Assembly (NCBI GenBank): GCA_002353525.1
Contig: DEJV01000034.1
Location: forward strand, 1 to 62,070
Source: Prevotella sp. UBA2739
GTDB taxonomy: Bacteria > Bacteroidota > Bacteroidia > Bacteroidales > Bacteroidaceae
DNA: 62,070 bases
Reading direction: 5' to 3'
Shown here: one piece after another, positions 18,701 through 26,565 of the stretch
How positions within the stretch are numbered: the first letter of the stretch is position 1
How the letters are laid out: each line of letters opens with the position of its first letter
Position numbers and translations under genes: made by a program
The notes under the pieces: model-generated
The model's database searches: none
What the model was told of the DNA's origin: nothing
Seen by the model: only the letters and a program-made list of their open reading frames with translations

Positions 18701-19068
18701 ACGTGTTCAATACCGCCCTGTGGAACAAGGTAGAGAACATCGACTTCCTTTACAACCAAGACCGTCGCGCCCTGTATGAGCGCTGGCACAAGGTTGGTGA
18801 CATCGTACCATTCAAAGACGTACGCGACCAGAACCCGTCGCCGATGACCTCTCGTTTCATCCAGAATGAGAAAACTCTCACACTGGAGTCTGTGCACCTG
18901 GAGTATCAGTTCTTCAGCAACAGCTGGATCAAGCATCTCGGACTGGGCAGCCTGCGCATCTTCGCCGATGCCCGCGACCTGTTCCGCCTCTCTACCATCC
19001 GTGCTGAGCGTGGTACCAGTTACCCATACGCCCGCACCATTGAGGCCGGTGTCTCGCTGAACTTCTAA
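15793..19068 (+). CDS. SusC/RagA-family TonB-linked outer-membrane transporter with STN domain
   Basis: This 1091-residue outer-membrane transporter has a signal peptide (1-21), an STN domain (about 25-95) for signalling to FecR, a carboxypeptidase-regulatory-like domain (about 107-183), the TonB-box-like LKDVVVTGI (187-195), a plug (about 200-330) and a 22-strand barrel ending in GVSLNF. SusC pairs with the lipoprotein SusD to import a large nutrient using TonB energy. The STN domain and the divergent sigma/anti-sigma pair indicate substrate-induced expression. It is first of a tightly spaced operon running to 25025. The substrate cannot be told; no glycoside hydrolase lies in this operon, so a peptide or other non-glycan ligand should be considered. 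Confidence 0.96.
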   Translation: MRKTRLIIFLLVCLIALPSVAQTNRVTMTFKNESLPSVFKRLEKATDYKFLFAYEDVGKYSVNGEVKNATIQETMNYVLRDKPLSYTVEGKIVNVQSANEKKSGRMRTIKGYVRDDAGEPLMGVPVCIGETRVCTVTDADGFYTFKIPVERTVLKFSYVGMDNKYETIGQGTTDVDRNITLSSSTQLKDVVVTGIFNRKKESFTGSAATYNKDDLIQMGSSNVLQSLKTLDPAFAIIDDTQFGSDPNRLPNMEIRGKSSMLGQRDELAADPNQPLFILDGFESSLQAINDLDINRIESITILKDAASTAIYGSKAANGVVVVETVKPKAGQLQVSYTGNFNVTVPDLSSYDMMNAPEKIEFERLSGRYDPSIVETANQTATTISLTEAYYARLNSVAQGVNTDWLAQPVRVGVNQKHSLYVQGGSETFMFGIGGMYNGNTGVMKGSDREVFGGNLDMIYRVKKFQFSNKFSVSNASYNNPLVPFSEYVRANPYYRIYDADGMLTPWLEYNDDVKMANPLYNASLNSRNHGNDLTISNHFQAEWTPNEMWKARARFGITYDTDALDVFTSPDNTDQILNKPNGRRGESSKTNTNALSYEGDVSLTFAKLFADAHRINAVIGGDIYHTKSTSEGYTAEGYPSGDFTKPSFSAGYLQDGVPYYYDAISRSVNGYLNLGYAFKDRYLMDFSLRENGSSVFGSTAKWNTTWSVGLGWNIHMEPFIQNNAKWINYFKLRGSWGNPGNQSFDSGRTLITYALASGTLNYFGIGALADQIGNPFLKWQITQDKNIGLDLTLFDSRLSFTVDYYHKVTDPLLIGITMPLSSGTTEYFSNAGKQTSQGLTFTAQYYILKNLEKRIMWSVRATGRTQKNEIDGIGNKLDAFNNSGRGSSTTRYFDGADPEDIWVVKSAGIDPSTGKEIFYDLDGNYKYDYSYDDEQVCGNTRPDLEGVLGTSFTYGGFTASVNFRYQLGADVFNTALWNKVENIDFLYNQDRRALYERWHKVGDIVPFKDVRDQNPSPMTSRFIQNEKTLTLESVHLEYQFFSNSWIKHLGLGSLRIFADARDLFRLSTIRAERGTSYPYARTIEAGVSLNF

Positions 19069-19093
19069 TCGATAACTAATAAAAGAAGAAACA

Positions 19094-20647
19094 ATGATGA
19101 ATACAAAATATAACAAGGTTTTAGGCGGAGTTTGCTCTTGCCTCTTGCTTCTTGGTTCTTGCTTCCTCACTGCCTGCAGCGATTATCTCGACGTGACGCC
19201 CAGTGACAAGCAGACTGCCGCACAGGTGTTTGCCAGCAAAGAGGGATTCTATACAGCTGCCAACGGTATCTACAATGCACTGGCTGGCGATGAGCTCTAT
19301 GGCAAGCAGATGACATGGGAGGCTCTCGACCTGATGGCGCCCAGCTACGTGACCACCTATAGCTCGCAGTACATGAAGTCGTTGGCGGCCAACAACTATT
19401 CCGACCCTTATGCTGCTCCCGTCTTGTCGAGCATCTGGCAAAAGGCTTACGAAGTGATTATGAACTGTAACCTGCTCATCGACCAGATTGATCAGCAGCA
19501 GGGCAAACTATCCTCCACTGAGGCTAACTGCCTGAAGGGAGAGATGCTGGCCGTACGTGCACTCCTGCATTTGGACATGCTCCGCCTGTTCGGACCGGTG
19601 CCACAGACGGGAATGGACAAGCTGGCCATTCCTTACAACAACTCCACCGATGTGTATGTTCACGACCTGGTGACCGTTGCTGAGGCCGACAGTCTGGTAT
19701 TGGTAGACTTGAATGAGGCCGAGGAACTGCTCAAGAATGACCCCATCATCGAGAACGGACCCATGATGAGTCCTGCCACAGGAATAGAGAGCGTGCAGAT
19801 GCGCTATCGCCAGTATCGCATGAACTACTATGCGGTGATTGCCCTCAAAGCCCGTGCCTACAACTGGGTTTGCGATTCTGAGAATGCCATTGCCCAGGCT
19901 CAGCGACTGATTGGCGACCAAAAGGTGCAACAGATGTTCCCACCAGTAGATCCTAACCAGTTGTTGGCTAACAACACCAACCCCGACCGTGTGTACTCTT
20001 CTGAGGTGTTCATGGGTGTCTACGACAAGGATCGCGACCAGGTTTATCAGAACTATTTCGCCTCTACAGCACCAAGAAACCAGCGCCTGCAAACCCTTTC
20101 TACTTATGTGACAGGCAATCTCGGACTCTTCAATCATTTGCTATTAGGCCCTGAGACTACAGATTATCGTTTCCAGTCGCAGTGGGAGATTGCATCAGGT
20201 TTGGGAGCAACGGGCTACTCTTTCATCAAGTTTAAGCCTATCGACCGTCCTGATCCGCTTGATGAGGACAGTGAGTACTATTATTCCAAGATGATTCCGC
20301 TGATTACCATGCAGGAGATGTACTATATCATGCTGGAGAGCTCTCCATCGGATATGGAAAAGTTCAGCTGGTACAACAAAGCCCGTGTGCGCCGTGGTCT
20401 TCCCGATCTGGAGGCTATGGGTATGGGTGAAACATTTGCCATGTACTGGGGCTATGGCTACGGAGGCTATTTCTACGATCAGGAAGTTCGTCGTGAGACA
20501 TGGGGCTTAGGACAGTATTTCTTCTATGCTAAGCACAACCAGTTCTACGGTGAATACGGCAGCTATACTCCGATGGCTAGTGGTAGCGGCAATAGCAGTT
20601 ATCTTATAGATATCCAACCACCACTGCCGGCAGGCGAGATGAAATAA
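19094..20647 (+). CDS. SusD/RagB-family outer-membrane nutrient-binding lipoprotein
   Basis: A 517-residue SusD homologue 25 bases after SusC. The signal peptide ends in a lipobox (LTAC, lipidated C28), followed by the family-typical SDYLDVTPSDKQT start. TPR-like helices carry GEMLAVRALLHLDMLRLFG (about 150-170). SusD forms the lid of the SusC barrel at the cell surface and captures the ligand. The C-terminus holds an aromatic/glycine-rich stretch (YWGYGYGGYF). A second ATG three bases in could be the true start. Confidence 0.95.
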   Translation: MMNTKYNKVLGGVCSCLLLLGSCFLTACSDYLDVTPSDKQTAAQVFASKEGFYTAANGIYNALAGDELYGKQMTWEALDLMAPSYVTTYSSQYMKSLAANNYSDPYAAPVLSSIWQKAYEVIMNCNLLIDQIDQQQGKLSSTEANCLKGEMLAVRALLHLDMLRLFGPVPQTGMDKLAIPYNNSTDVYVHDLVTVAEADSLVLVDLNEAEELLKNDPIIENGPMMSPATGIESVQMRYRQYRMNYYAVIALKARAYNWVCDSENAIAQAQRLIGDQKVQQMFPPVDPNQLLANNTNPDRVYSSEVFMGVYDKDRDQVYQNYFASTAPRNQRLQTLSTYVTGNLGLFNHLLLGPETTDYRFQSQWEIASGLGATGYSFIKFKPIDRPDPLDEDSEYYYSKMIPLITMQEMYYIMLESSPSDMEKFSWYNKARVRRGLPDLEAMGMGETFAMYWGYGYGGYFYDQEVRRETWGLGQYFFYAKHNQFYGEYGSYTPMASGSGNSSYLIDIQPPLPAGEMK

Positions 20648-20687
20648 TCGTATAGCTTTGAAAACAATCAAATAAAAGGCAATTATT

Positions 20688-21542
20688 ATGAAAAAGTTAT
20701 TATATATATTATTGGCCATGCCATTGTTCTTCCTCTCTTGTAATGAGGATGAGATCATGACCTTTGACAGCGACGATGCGGGCATCTACTTCCAGACGGG
20801 TCAACAGACACGTTTCTTCCTGAATATCGATGAGTATTGGGATACGTTGCGCCACACTTTCAGTCAGGATGCCGACGATGTGAAAGAGTTTGTGGTGAGT
20901 GCCCGTTTGCGTACCTTGGGTAAAGTGCGCGACTACGACCGCAAAGTGCGCGTGGTAGTAGACCAATCGGGCACTACAGCCGTTGAGGGTACACACTTCA
21001 GGATGAACTTCGACACCATCATGATTAAAGCCGGAACAGCAGAGGTAGAGGTGCCTATTACCTTCTTGCGCCATCCCGACCTCCTGAACAAGGAAGTGAA
21101 GGTGATGATCAAGGTAGAGGACAACGAGAACTTCAAGGTGCCGTTCACCCGTCAGAAGAATACCAACATCTACTATTCCAGCGGTGACACACTCATGGCC
21201 GACCGATTCTTGTTCATTGCCGACGAGTTCTACACAGAGCCTGTCATCTGGTCGTTCTTCAATTATGCTTTTCCCGATGGTATCAACCCTTGCGGTGCAT
21301 GGTCGGCTAAGAAGCAGAAGCTGATGAGTCAGCTCTTCGGTATTACCGAGGAAGACTGGGACTATCGTACCGGTTGGGCCAATGATAGAGGTGTTCGTAT
21401 GAACAGCTTCATCTATTATGCCATCAAGTTGCAGGCCTATCTACAGGAGCAGGCCGACAATGGCAATCCTATCAGAGAAGACGACGGCTCGTTCATGCAG
21501 TTAGGACCCGGCCATGAGGTCGATTATTCTGCATATATGTAA
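20688..21542 (+). CDS. DUF4843-type lipoprotein
   Basis: A 284-residue lipoprotein (lipobox ending at C18, FFLSC). I recognise the DUF4843 pattern: an N-terminal beta-rich part with AGIYFQTG and VVDQSGTTAVEGTHF, and a C-terminal part with ADRFLFIADEFYTEPVIWSFF. Such proteins follow SusC/SusD and precede PKD-like lipoproteins in many Bacteroidetes; they are thought to sit at the cell surface as accessory binders. It is the third gene of the operon, 40 bases after SusD. Confidence 0.85.
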   Translation: MKKLLYILLAMPLFFLSCNEDEIMTFDSDDAGIYFQTGQQTRFFLNIDEYWDTLRHTFSQDADDVKEFVVSARLRTLGKVRDYDRKVRVVVDQSGTTAVEGTHFRMNFDTIMIKAGTAEVEVPITFLRHPDLLNKEVKVMIKVEDNENFKVPFTRQKNTNIYYSSGDTLMADRFLFIADEFYTEPVIWSFFNYAFPDGINPCGAWSAKKQKLMSQLFGITEEDWDYRTGWANDRGVRMNSFIYYAIKLQAYLQEQADNGNPIREDDGSFMQLGPGHEVDYSAYM

Positions 21543-21570
21543 AAAAGGTTAACAATAAAAGTTTACGACA

Positions 21571-23238
21571 ATGAGAAAATATATATATCAAAAGACTCAA
21601 GCAATGGTTTCTGGCATCAGCTGCGCAATGCTGTTGTTGGCCGCTTGTCTGCTGACTGGCTGTGTGAACGATGACGGATCCTACGACTATCATGAGCTGG
21701 GAGAAATCTCTTTCGAGAACATCCCTGAGCTGACAGAGGTGATAGCTCATGCCGACTATATTAAAATCTCACCCCGGTTTGTTTCTTCTACTGAAGGAGA
21801 GATCAAGCCAGGTGATCCCAATTGGACCGTACAGTATCGTATTGGTCCGAAGGGTATGGGCGTAATGGGTTATAACGAGGAGACTGGCGAGCGTGAGGTG
21901 TTTCGCGACATCACGCCTAAGTCAGGTTTTGACCTTGATATTCTGGCCGATTTCCCAACAGGTATGTATCTGTTGTGGATAACCCTGACCGACAACCGTA
22001 ACGGTTCGGTCTTCTCGAAGCAGTATGACATTAGTGTCAGCTCGGCCACCTACGAGGGATGGCTCGTGCTCTGCAATGAGGGTAGTGAGGAACGTGCGCG
22101 TCTGGACATGATTTCTAAGTTGCCAGGCAACCGTATTCAGGCTGTACATGACGTCTGTGAGGGACTGCCCACGCTGTATCATGCCACCTGTATCAATGCA
22201 TGGCCGCAGGGAGCAAACCCCGGTGACCACATCAACCTGTTCACCCAAGATGGCTCCTTTAACCTGAACGCCGAGACACTCGCTACCGAGGAGGCTTTAG
22301 AGTTCAATGGCATGTTCTTTGTCTCTAATCCCGGCGAGACCATCATCAAGGAGCAAGTATTCCCAGCCAGTGCATACGATTGGCAGGTGAAATACAAACT
22401 GTGTTTCGATAATAAGGGTAATGCCTATATTAAGGATGATACAGGTAGTGGTGCTGCCTATGCCTGGGCTGTGAACACCAGTCATGAGGGTACAACACCT
22501 GAATTCCAGGTTGCTCCCGTCTGCGGATTCAGTCATGTACGTCCTTGGTCAGGTGCTTATGGTCATTATGTGCTCTATTACGATATCACCAACAAGCAAT
22601 TCCGCCTCTACGATGGAATTGATGCCCGCCAGCAACTCAATGCCATACCCGAGCCAGGAGCAAGCGACGTGAATCTCTTCTCTTACAAAACCGGCAAGGA
22701 CTTTGTATACATGGAGGGCACTCGTCGTTCTAACGGACTGGTATATACCATCCTGCAGGATCCCTCTTCCGGCAAGCGCAGCATCTACGGCATCAACCTG
22801 GGTGGATCGAGCTATGCACAAGAGCTTTACATTGCTGAGGTGAATGCTCCTAACTTCGAGCAGGCTACCGAGTTTGCCTTCGACAACCGCTTCCCGCTGT
22901 TGTTCTACGCTGTGGGCAATAAGATTTACTGCTACAACTTGGGTACACTTCAAACCAAGGAGATTGCTACCGGAATGGGTGCAGACGAGACCATCACGAA
23001 GATGAAGTTCAATCTCTACAACTGTACCGACTATAGCATTCTCTCCAACCAGAGCGAGGAGTTTATGAACCAGCAGTACAGACTGGTGGTTTGCACCAGC
23101 AATGGAGATCTGACCAGTGGCGGTAAGGTGATTTTCTTCGACGTTGACGGCGTGAACAATAATGCCACACGTGCTGAGGAATACACAGGTTTTGGTAAGA
23201 TTGTGGATATCATCTATCGTGAAAGAACGATTGACTAA
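21571..23238 (+). CDS. PKD-like-family surface lipoprotein
   Basis: A 555-residue lipoprotein with lipobox LTGC (lipidated C31). The N-terminal part (about 36-160) is a PKD-like beta-sandwich that opens with DDGSYDYHELGEI; the rest looks like repeated beta blades. I recognise the PKD-like lipoprotein family that follows DUF4843 in SusC/SusD operons. It is probably a surface ligand-binding subunit of the uptake complex. Its precise function is unknown. Confidence 0.85.
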   Translation: MRKYIYQKTQAMVSGISCAMLLLAACLLTGCVNDDGSYDYHELGEISFENIPELTEVIAHADYIKISPRFVSSTEGEIKPGDPNWTVQYRIGPKGMGVMGYNEETGEREVFRDITPKSGFDLDILADFPTGMYLLWITLTDNRNGSVFSKQYDISVSSATYEGWLVLCNEGSEERARLDMISKLPGNRIQAVHDVCEGLPTLYHATCINAWPQGANPGDHINLFTQDGSFNLNAETLATEEALEFNGMFFVSNPGETIIKEQVFPASAYDWQVKYKLCFDNKGNAYIKDDTGSGAAYAWAVNTSHEGTTPEFQVAPVCGFSHVRPWSGAYGHYVLYYDITNKQFRLYDGIDARQQLNAIPEPGASDVNLFSYKTGKDFVYMEGTRRSNGLVYTILQDPSSGKRSIYGINLGGSSYAQELYIAEVNAPNFEQATEFAFDNRFPLLFYAVGNKIYCYNLGTLQTKEIATGMGADETITKMKFNLYNCTDYSILSNQSEEFMNQQYRLVVCTSNGDLTSGGKVIFFDVDGVNNNATRAEEYTGFGKIVDIIYRERTID

Positions 23239-23247
23239 ATTGAAAAT

Positions 23248-24135
23248 ATGAGAAAATTATTCTTGATAGCGGCCATGGCACTCCTTACGGTGAGTGCCAT
23301 GGCTCAGCGTCAGCAGCGGGAGCTGTCGGCAGCTGACAAGATTATGATGGACCAGCAGAATGCCTTCCTCGCCGGTATGGGCGATGTGATGCAGAAGCTG
23401 GAGGAGTATAACAAGCTTTATTATCAGACGAGCAACCGCGACTCCGTACAGGCGCTGATGGAGCCTTATCGCAAAATCTATATCGAGCGCATGGATGAGT
23501 ACAAGAAGAAATATCCTTCTACCGCCCTGGCTGCTCAGTTCCTGCGTATGGACACCGGACGCATGTCGCTTGAGCAACTGAAAGAGGCTTACAACAAGCT
23601 GGATGAAACTGCCAGGCAGACCTCTGCCGGCAAGGAAATCGCTGCCGAGATTGCCGTGTTGGACCGTGTGGCTCCTGGTAATCCCGCACCCGAGATTGCC
23701 AAGAACGACCTCGTGACGGGCAAGCCCTTCGCCCTCTCTTCGCTGAAAGGCAAGGTGGTGCTGCTCGACTTCTGGGCCTCGTGGTGTGTGCCCTGCCGCA
23801 AGAGCAACCCGCACGTGAAGGCTCTCTACGAGAAATATCGCAAGAAGGGTTTCGACGTGGTGTATGTGGCCGACAACGACAGCCGTCCCAGCGATGCTCT
23901 GAAAGCCATCGAGGAAGATGGCATCAAGAAGTATCACCACGTGCTGCGCGGACTGAAAGAGAAACGCGGTCCCAACGGTGAGTGCATGGGCTTCGACAAG
24001 AGCGAGGATGTGAGCGAGCAGTATGCCATCCACTTCCTGCCCACGAAGTACCTTATCGACCGCGAGGGTAAGATCATCGGCAAGGTGACCGACGAGGAAC
24101 TCGACGCTAAACTGAAGGAGATATTCGGATTCTAA
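23248..24135 (+). CDS. periplasmic TlpA-type thioredoxin protein, copy 1
   Basis: A 295-residue exported thiol-disulfide oxidoreductase. Signal peptide (1-20), a helical N-terminal domain (about 25-140), then an AhpC/TSA-TlpA thioredoxin fold (about 145-295) with active site WCVPC (C180, C183) and the cis-proline loop FLPTKYLIDR. It starts 9 bases after the PKD-like gene and belongs to the SusC operon. The next gene is a close paralogue: their last 35 residues are identical. Reduction of disulfides in the imported ligand or in the uptake machinery is the likely job, by inference. Confidence 0.92.
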   Translation: MRKLFLIAAMALLTVSAMAQRQQRELSAADKIMMDQQNAFLAGMGDVMQKLEEYNKLYYQTSNRDSVQALMEPYRKIYIERMDEYKKKYPSTALAAQFLRMDTGRMSLEQLKEAYNKLDETARQTSAGKEIAAEIAVLDRVAPGNPAPEIAKNDLVTGKPFALSSLKGKVVLLDFWASWCVPCRKSNPHVKALYEKYRKKGFDVVYVADNDSRPSDALKAIEEDGIKKYHHVLRGLKEKRGPNGECMGFDKSEDVSEQYAIHFLPTKYLIDREGKIIGKVTDEELDAKLKEIFGF

Positions 24136-24137
24136 AT

Positions 24138-25025
24138 ATGAAAAGAACAATGATGATGGTTGCCCTTGCTCTCTTTACGATGAGCACATGGGCACAGGCA
24201 CCGCAGCGGGAGCTGTCGGCAGCCGACAAGATACAGCAGGACATGATGAATGCCTTTATGGCTGGTATGGGGGATATCATGCCCCGTATGATGGAGTTGA
24301 ACGAAGCTTTTTACAAGTCGGGCAACCGTGACTCGGTGGCAGCGCTGATAAAGCCTTATCAGGAGCAGTATATCAAGCGCCAGGAAGATTATATGAAGAA
24401 ATATCCTTCTACGGCCCTAACTGCCAGTTTCCTGCGTATGGAGTTAGGTAACATGCCTATCGAGAAGATGAAGGAGGCATACGACAAACTGGATGCTACA
24501 GCCAAAGAGACGACCAGTGGTAAGGAGATCGCCAATGAGATCGCTACACTGGAGCGTGTCAATCCCGGTAAGCCGGCACCCGACTTTACGGCAAACGACC
24601 TCTTGACTGGTAAGCCCTTCTCCCTGTCATCCCTGAAAGGTAAGGTAGTGCTGCTCGACTTCTGGGCCTCGTGGTGCAAGCCCTGCCGTGCCAGCAATCC
24701 GCATGTGAAGGCTCTCTACGAGAAATACCGCAAGAAGGGTTTCGACGTGGTGTACGTGGCCAGCGACGACAGCAATCCTAAAGCCGCACTGAAAGCCATC
24801 GAGCAGGATGGTATCAAGAAGTACCACCACGTGCTGGCTGGACTGAAAGAAATACGCGATGCCAACGGAAAGATGCTTGGCTATGACAAGAGCCAGGATA
24901 TCGGCGAGAAATATGCCATCCACTTCCTGCCCACCAAGTACCTCATCGACCGTGAGGGTAAGATTATCGGCAAGGTGACCGACGAGGAGCTCGACGCCAA
25001 GCTGAAGGAGATTTTCGGATTCTAA
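24138..25025 (+). CDS. periplasmic TlpA-type thioredoxin protein, copy 2
   Basis: Also 295 residues and colinear with copy 1, starting 2 bases after its stop codon. Signal peptide (1-19), the same helical N-terminal domain beginning QRELSAADKI, then a thioredoxin fold with active site WCKPC (C180, C183). The residue between the cysteines differs (K instead of V), which would shift redox potential or partner choice. The C-terminus from IHFLPTKY on is identical to copy 1, pointing to recent duplication or gene conversion. It appears to be the last intact gene of the SusC operon. Confidence 0.92.
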   Translation: MKRTMMMVALALFTMSTWAQAPQRELSAADKIQQDMMNAFMAGMGDIMPRMMELNEAFYKSGNRDSVAALIKPYQEQYIKRQEDYMKKYPSTALTASFLRMELGNMPIEKMKEAYDKLDATAKETTSGKEIANEIATLERVNPGKPAPDFTANDLLTGKPFSLSSLKGKVVLLDFWASWCKPCRASNPHVKALYEKYRKKGFDVVYVASDDSNPKAALKAIEQDGIKKYHHVLAGLKEIRDANGKMLGYDKSQDIGEKYAIHFLPTKYLIDREGKIIGKVTDEELDAKLKEIFGF

Positions 25026-25052
25026 AAATTGAGTCCATTTTTCACAAGTTAT

Positions 25053-25139
25053 AGGAGTGTAGGAGTGAAGACAATACTCAAAGGCCCGTTCTTCTCAGTA
25101 AGAAGAAATCAGGACTATTGTCTGAACTCCTGGACTCCT
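25053..25139. repeat. AGGAGT-family inverted repeat copy 2
   Basis: Two 24-base arms (25053-25076 and 25116-25139, 19 of 24 matching) face each other; both carry AGGAGT units and end in the hexamer pair ACAATA/TATTGT. Inside is a second hairpin, TTCTTCT-CAGTA-AGAAGAA. The element sits 27 bases after the TlpA copy 2 stop codon and could act as a terminator or mRNA 3' stabiliser. Confidence 0.65.
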
Positions 25140-25181
25140 GAAACTTCTGAACTACAAAAGCTTTTAAAACAACTGAAAACT

Positions 25182-25987
25182 ATGCGAAAGAATCGCGGAA
25201 AAGAACTGTTGGCCATCGCATTTCTGATGGTGCTGACATGCTGTTTCTGTGCATGCCAAAACGAGGATTACCCTGAAAAATCAGAGCTGACAATATTGTG
25301 GGCAACAGGTATGCCAGCTTTTTCAGTTCAGAACGCAGTGCATTCTTTGATGATGGCGACCGGGATGCCGTGATAGTCATCGACAGCAAGGAAGACCTGC
25401 AAAGGGCATATAGGGGAACCGCTTCTCTGTCCGACATCCCATTCAACGGCCATACGCTTGTGCTCTGCCGCGTGATGTTGCCTTACAGTAGGTGTGATGT
25501 GGAGAACCAAAGCATGACCATGAAAGACGTGAAAGCCACCATCAACGTCAGCATCAGTCAAATCTGGACCGGTGGATGGCCCGAGGATGTGCATGCCTTC
25601 TTCACGTGGGGACTCTATCCCAAACAAAACATCAAGAAAACAAGCATCAACAAGGTGATTGAAAACGAGGCTGGCATACAAGATAAGACCGAAGATTATT
25701 ATCTAGGGCAAGTAGTGCCCGTGAAGCGGGCCAGCCGCTCCAGTCTGCCTGGTTGGTTGGTCAAGAAGGCAGACGAAACGAAAGCCACAAGAATTTATGA
25801 GGGAAGGCTCAATGGCAGCAAGGTCTACATCATCAACGGTCAAAGTGGATGGACCAACAGTGATATCGATTTTGTATGGGGTGGCGGAACCATGTCAGCC
25901 TATTTCCTGTACGACAGCTCCGGAAAAGAAATAGACGCCGCACAAATCAACGAGGTGACCGACGTGATTTGCATTTATTATACGTGA
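25182..25987 (+). pseudogene. frameshifted lipoprotein gene
   Basis: A start at 25182 gives a lipoprotein signal (MRKNRGKELL, then CCFCAC) and QNEDYPEK, after which this frame leads to an early stop at 25373. The shifted frame continues without interruption to 25987 with well-formed protein (SSERSAFFDDGDRDAV, then DYYLGQVVPVKR and NGQSGWTNSDIDFVWGGG). The break falls at the A5 run near 25276-25280: one extra A would join the frames as EK-IRADNIVGNRY. So this is a one-base deletion, a phase-variable tract or a sequence error. The restored protein of about 268 residues is an unrecognised lipoprotein following the TlpA pair. Confidence 0.7.
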
Positions 25988-26138
25988 GTCGAGTGCAGGA
26001 ATCTCGTCGACAACTCGTCGTTTGCGCCCTAAAAGTCCGTAGATGAAGTCGATGTGTCTATCGATTCAGGATGAATGGAAACTAACCGTCTACCTTTTCA
26101 GTTTTATAAAGAGAAAAGTGTCTAATCAAAACCATTCT
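25988..26138. other. non-coding spacer before the 22-bp array
   Basis: I see no gene here. The spacer from the lipoprotein stop to the first 22-bp repeat unit contains no promoter or strong hairpin that I can support. Confidence 0.4.
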
Positions 26139-26399
26139 GTGCGTACAAACGCTTTGTACTGTGCGTACAGGTGCCTTGTAGCGTCAGTACAGGTGCTTTG
26201 TAGCGTCAGTACAGATGCCTTGTAGCGTGCGTACAGGTGCTTTGTAGCGTGCGTACAAATGCTTTGTAGCCGTACCGATGTTTGGTATTGTGCGTACCAA
26301 TGATTGGTAGCCTCACTACCAACGTTTGGTAGCCTGCCTACCAATGCTTGGTAGCGTGAGTACCAACGTTTGGTACTGGCAGTACCAAAACTTGCACTT
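26139..26399. repeat. tandem array of about twelve 22-bp palindromic repeats
   Basis: Units start at 26139, 26161, 26183, 26205, 26227, 26249, 26271 (a 19-bp unit), 26290, 26312, 26334, 26356 and 26378. Units 1-6 carry dyads of type TACA...TGTA (for example GTACAAA-CGC-TTTGTAC). Units 7-11 carry TACC...GGTA (for example TACCAA-TGC-TTGGTA). Both arms therefore changed together part-way through the array. Unit 12 is degenerate and runs into a longer inverted repeat. The array lies about 130 bases upstream of the next promoter. Confidence 0.88.
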
Positions 26400-26412
26400 G
26401 ATTTTGGTACTG
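26380..26412. repeat. perfect 11-bp inverted repeat closing the 22-bp array
   Basis: CAGTACCAAAA (26380-26390) and TTTTGGTACTG (26402-26412) are perfect inverses with an 11-base loop. It could be a terminator-like hairpin or a larger version of the array dyad. Confidence 0.7.
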
Positions 26413-26529
26413 AGATTTAACATATTTTTGGTTTGTAGTTAACGATGGCGGTTCGACTTAAAAAAAGTTAATATCCATGACAAATTCACGAGTTGTTTGT
26501 AATATAATAAAAGGAAAGCAATTTTTTTG

Positions 26530-26537
26530 TATATTTG
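26530..26537 (+). promoter_or_regulatory. -7 element of the second TlpA operon
   Basis: TATATTTG matches TAnnTTTG exactly, giving a start near 26542 and a leader of about 24 bases before ATG 26566. The nearest TTTG upstream is about 30 bases away, too far for a consensus -33, so an activator may be needed. Confidence 0.5.
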
Positions 26538-26565
26538 TCATGTAAACCATTAATAATTGAAGAAT

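Noticed and set aside
25260..25300. programmed ribosomal frameshift in the lipoprotein gene
   Set aside because: The A5 run is not in a slippery heptamer in the right frame, and no pseudoknot or stem is visible downstream; a one-base deletion or sequence error is simpler.
26139..26399. CRISPR array
   Set aside because: The units abut directly with no unique spacers, there is no leader, and no Cas gene is in the window.
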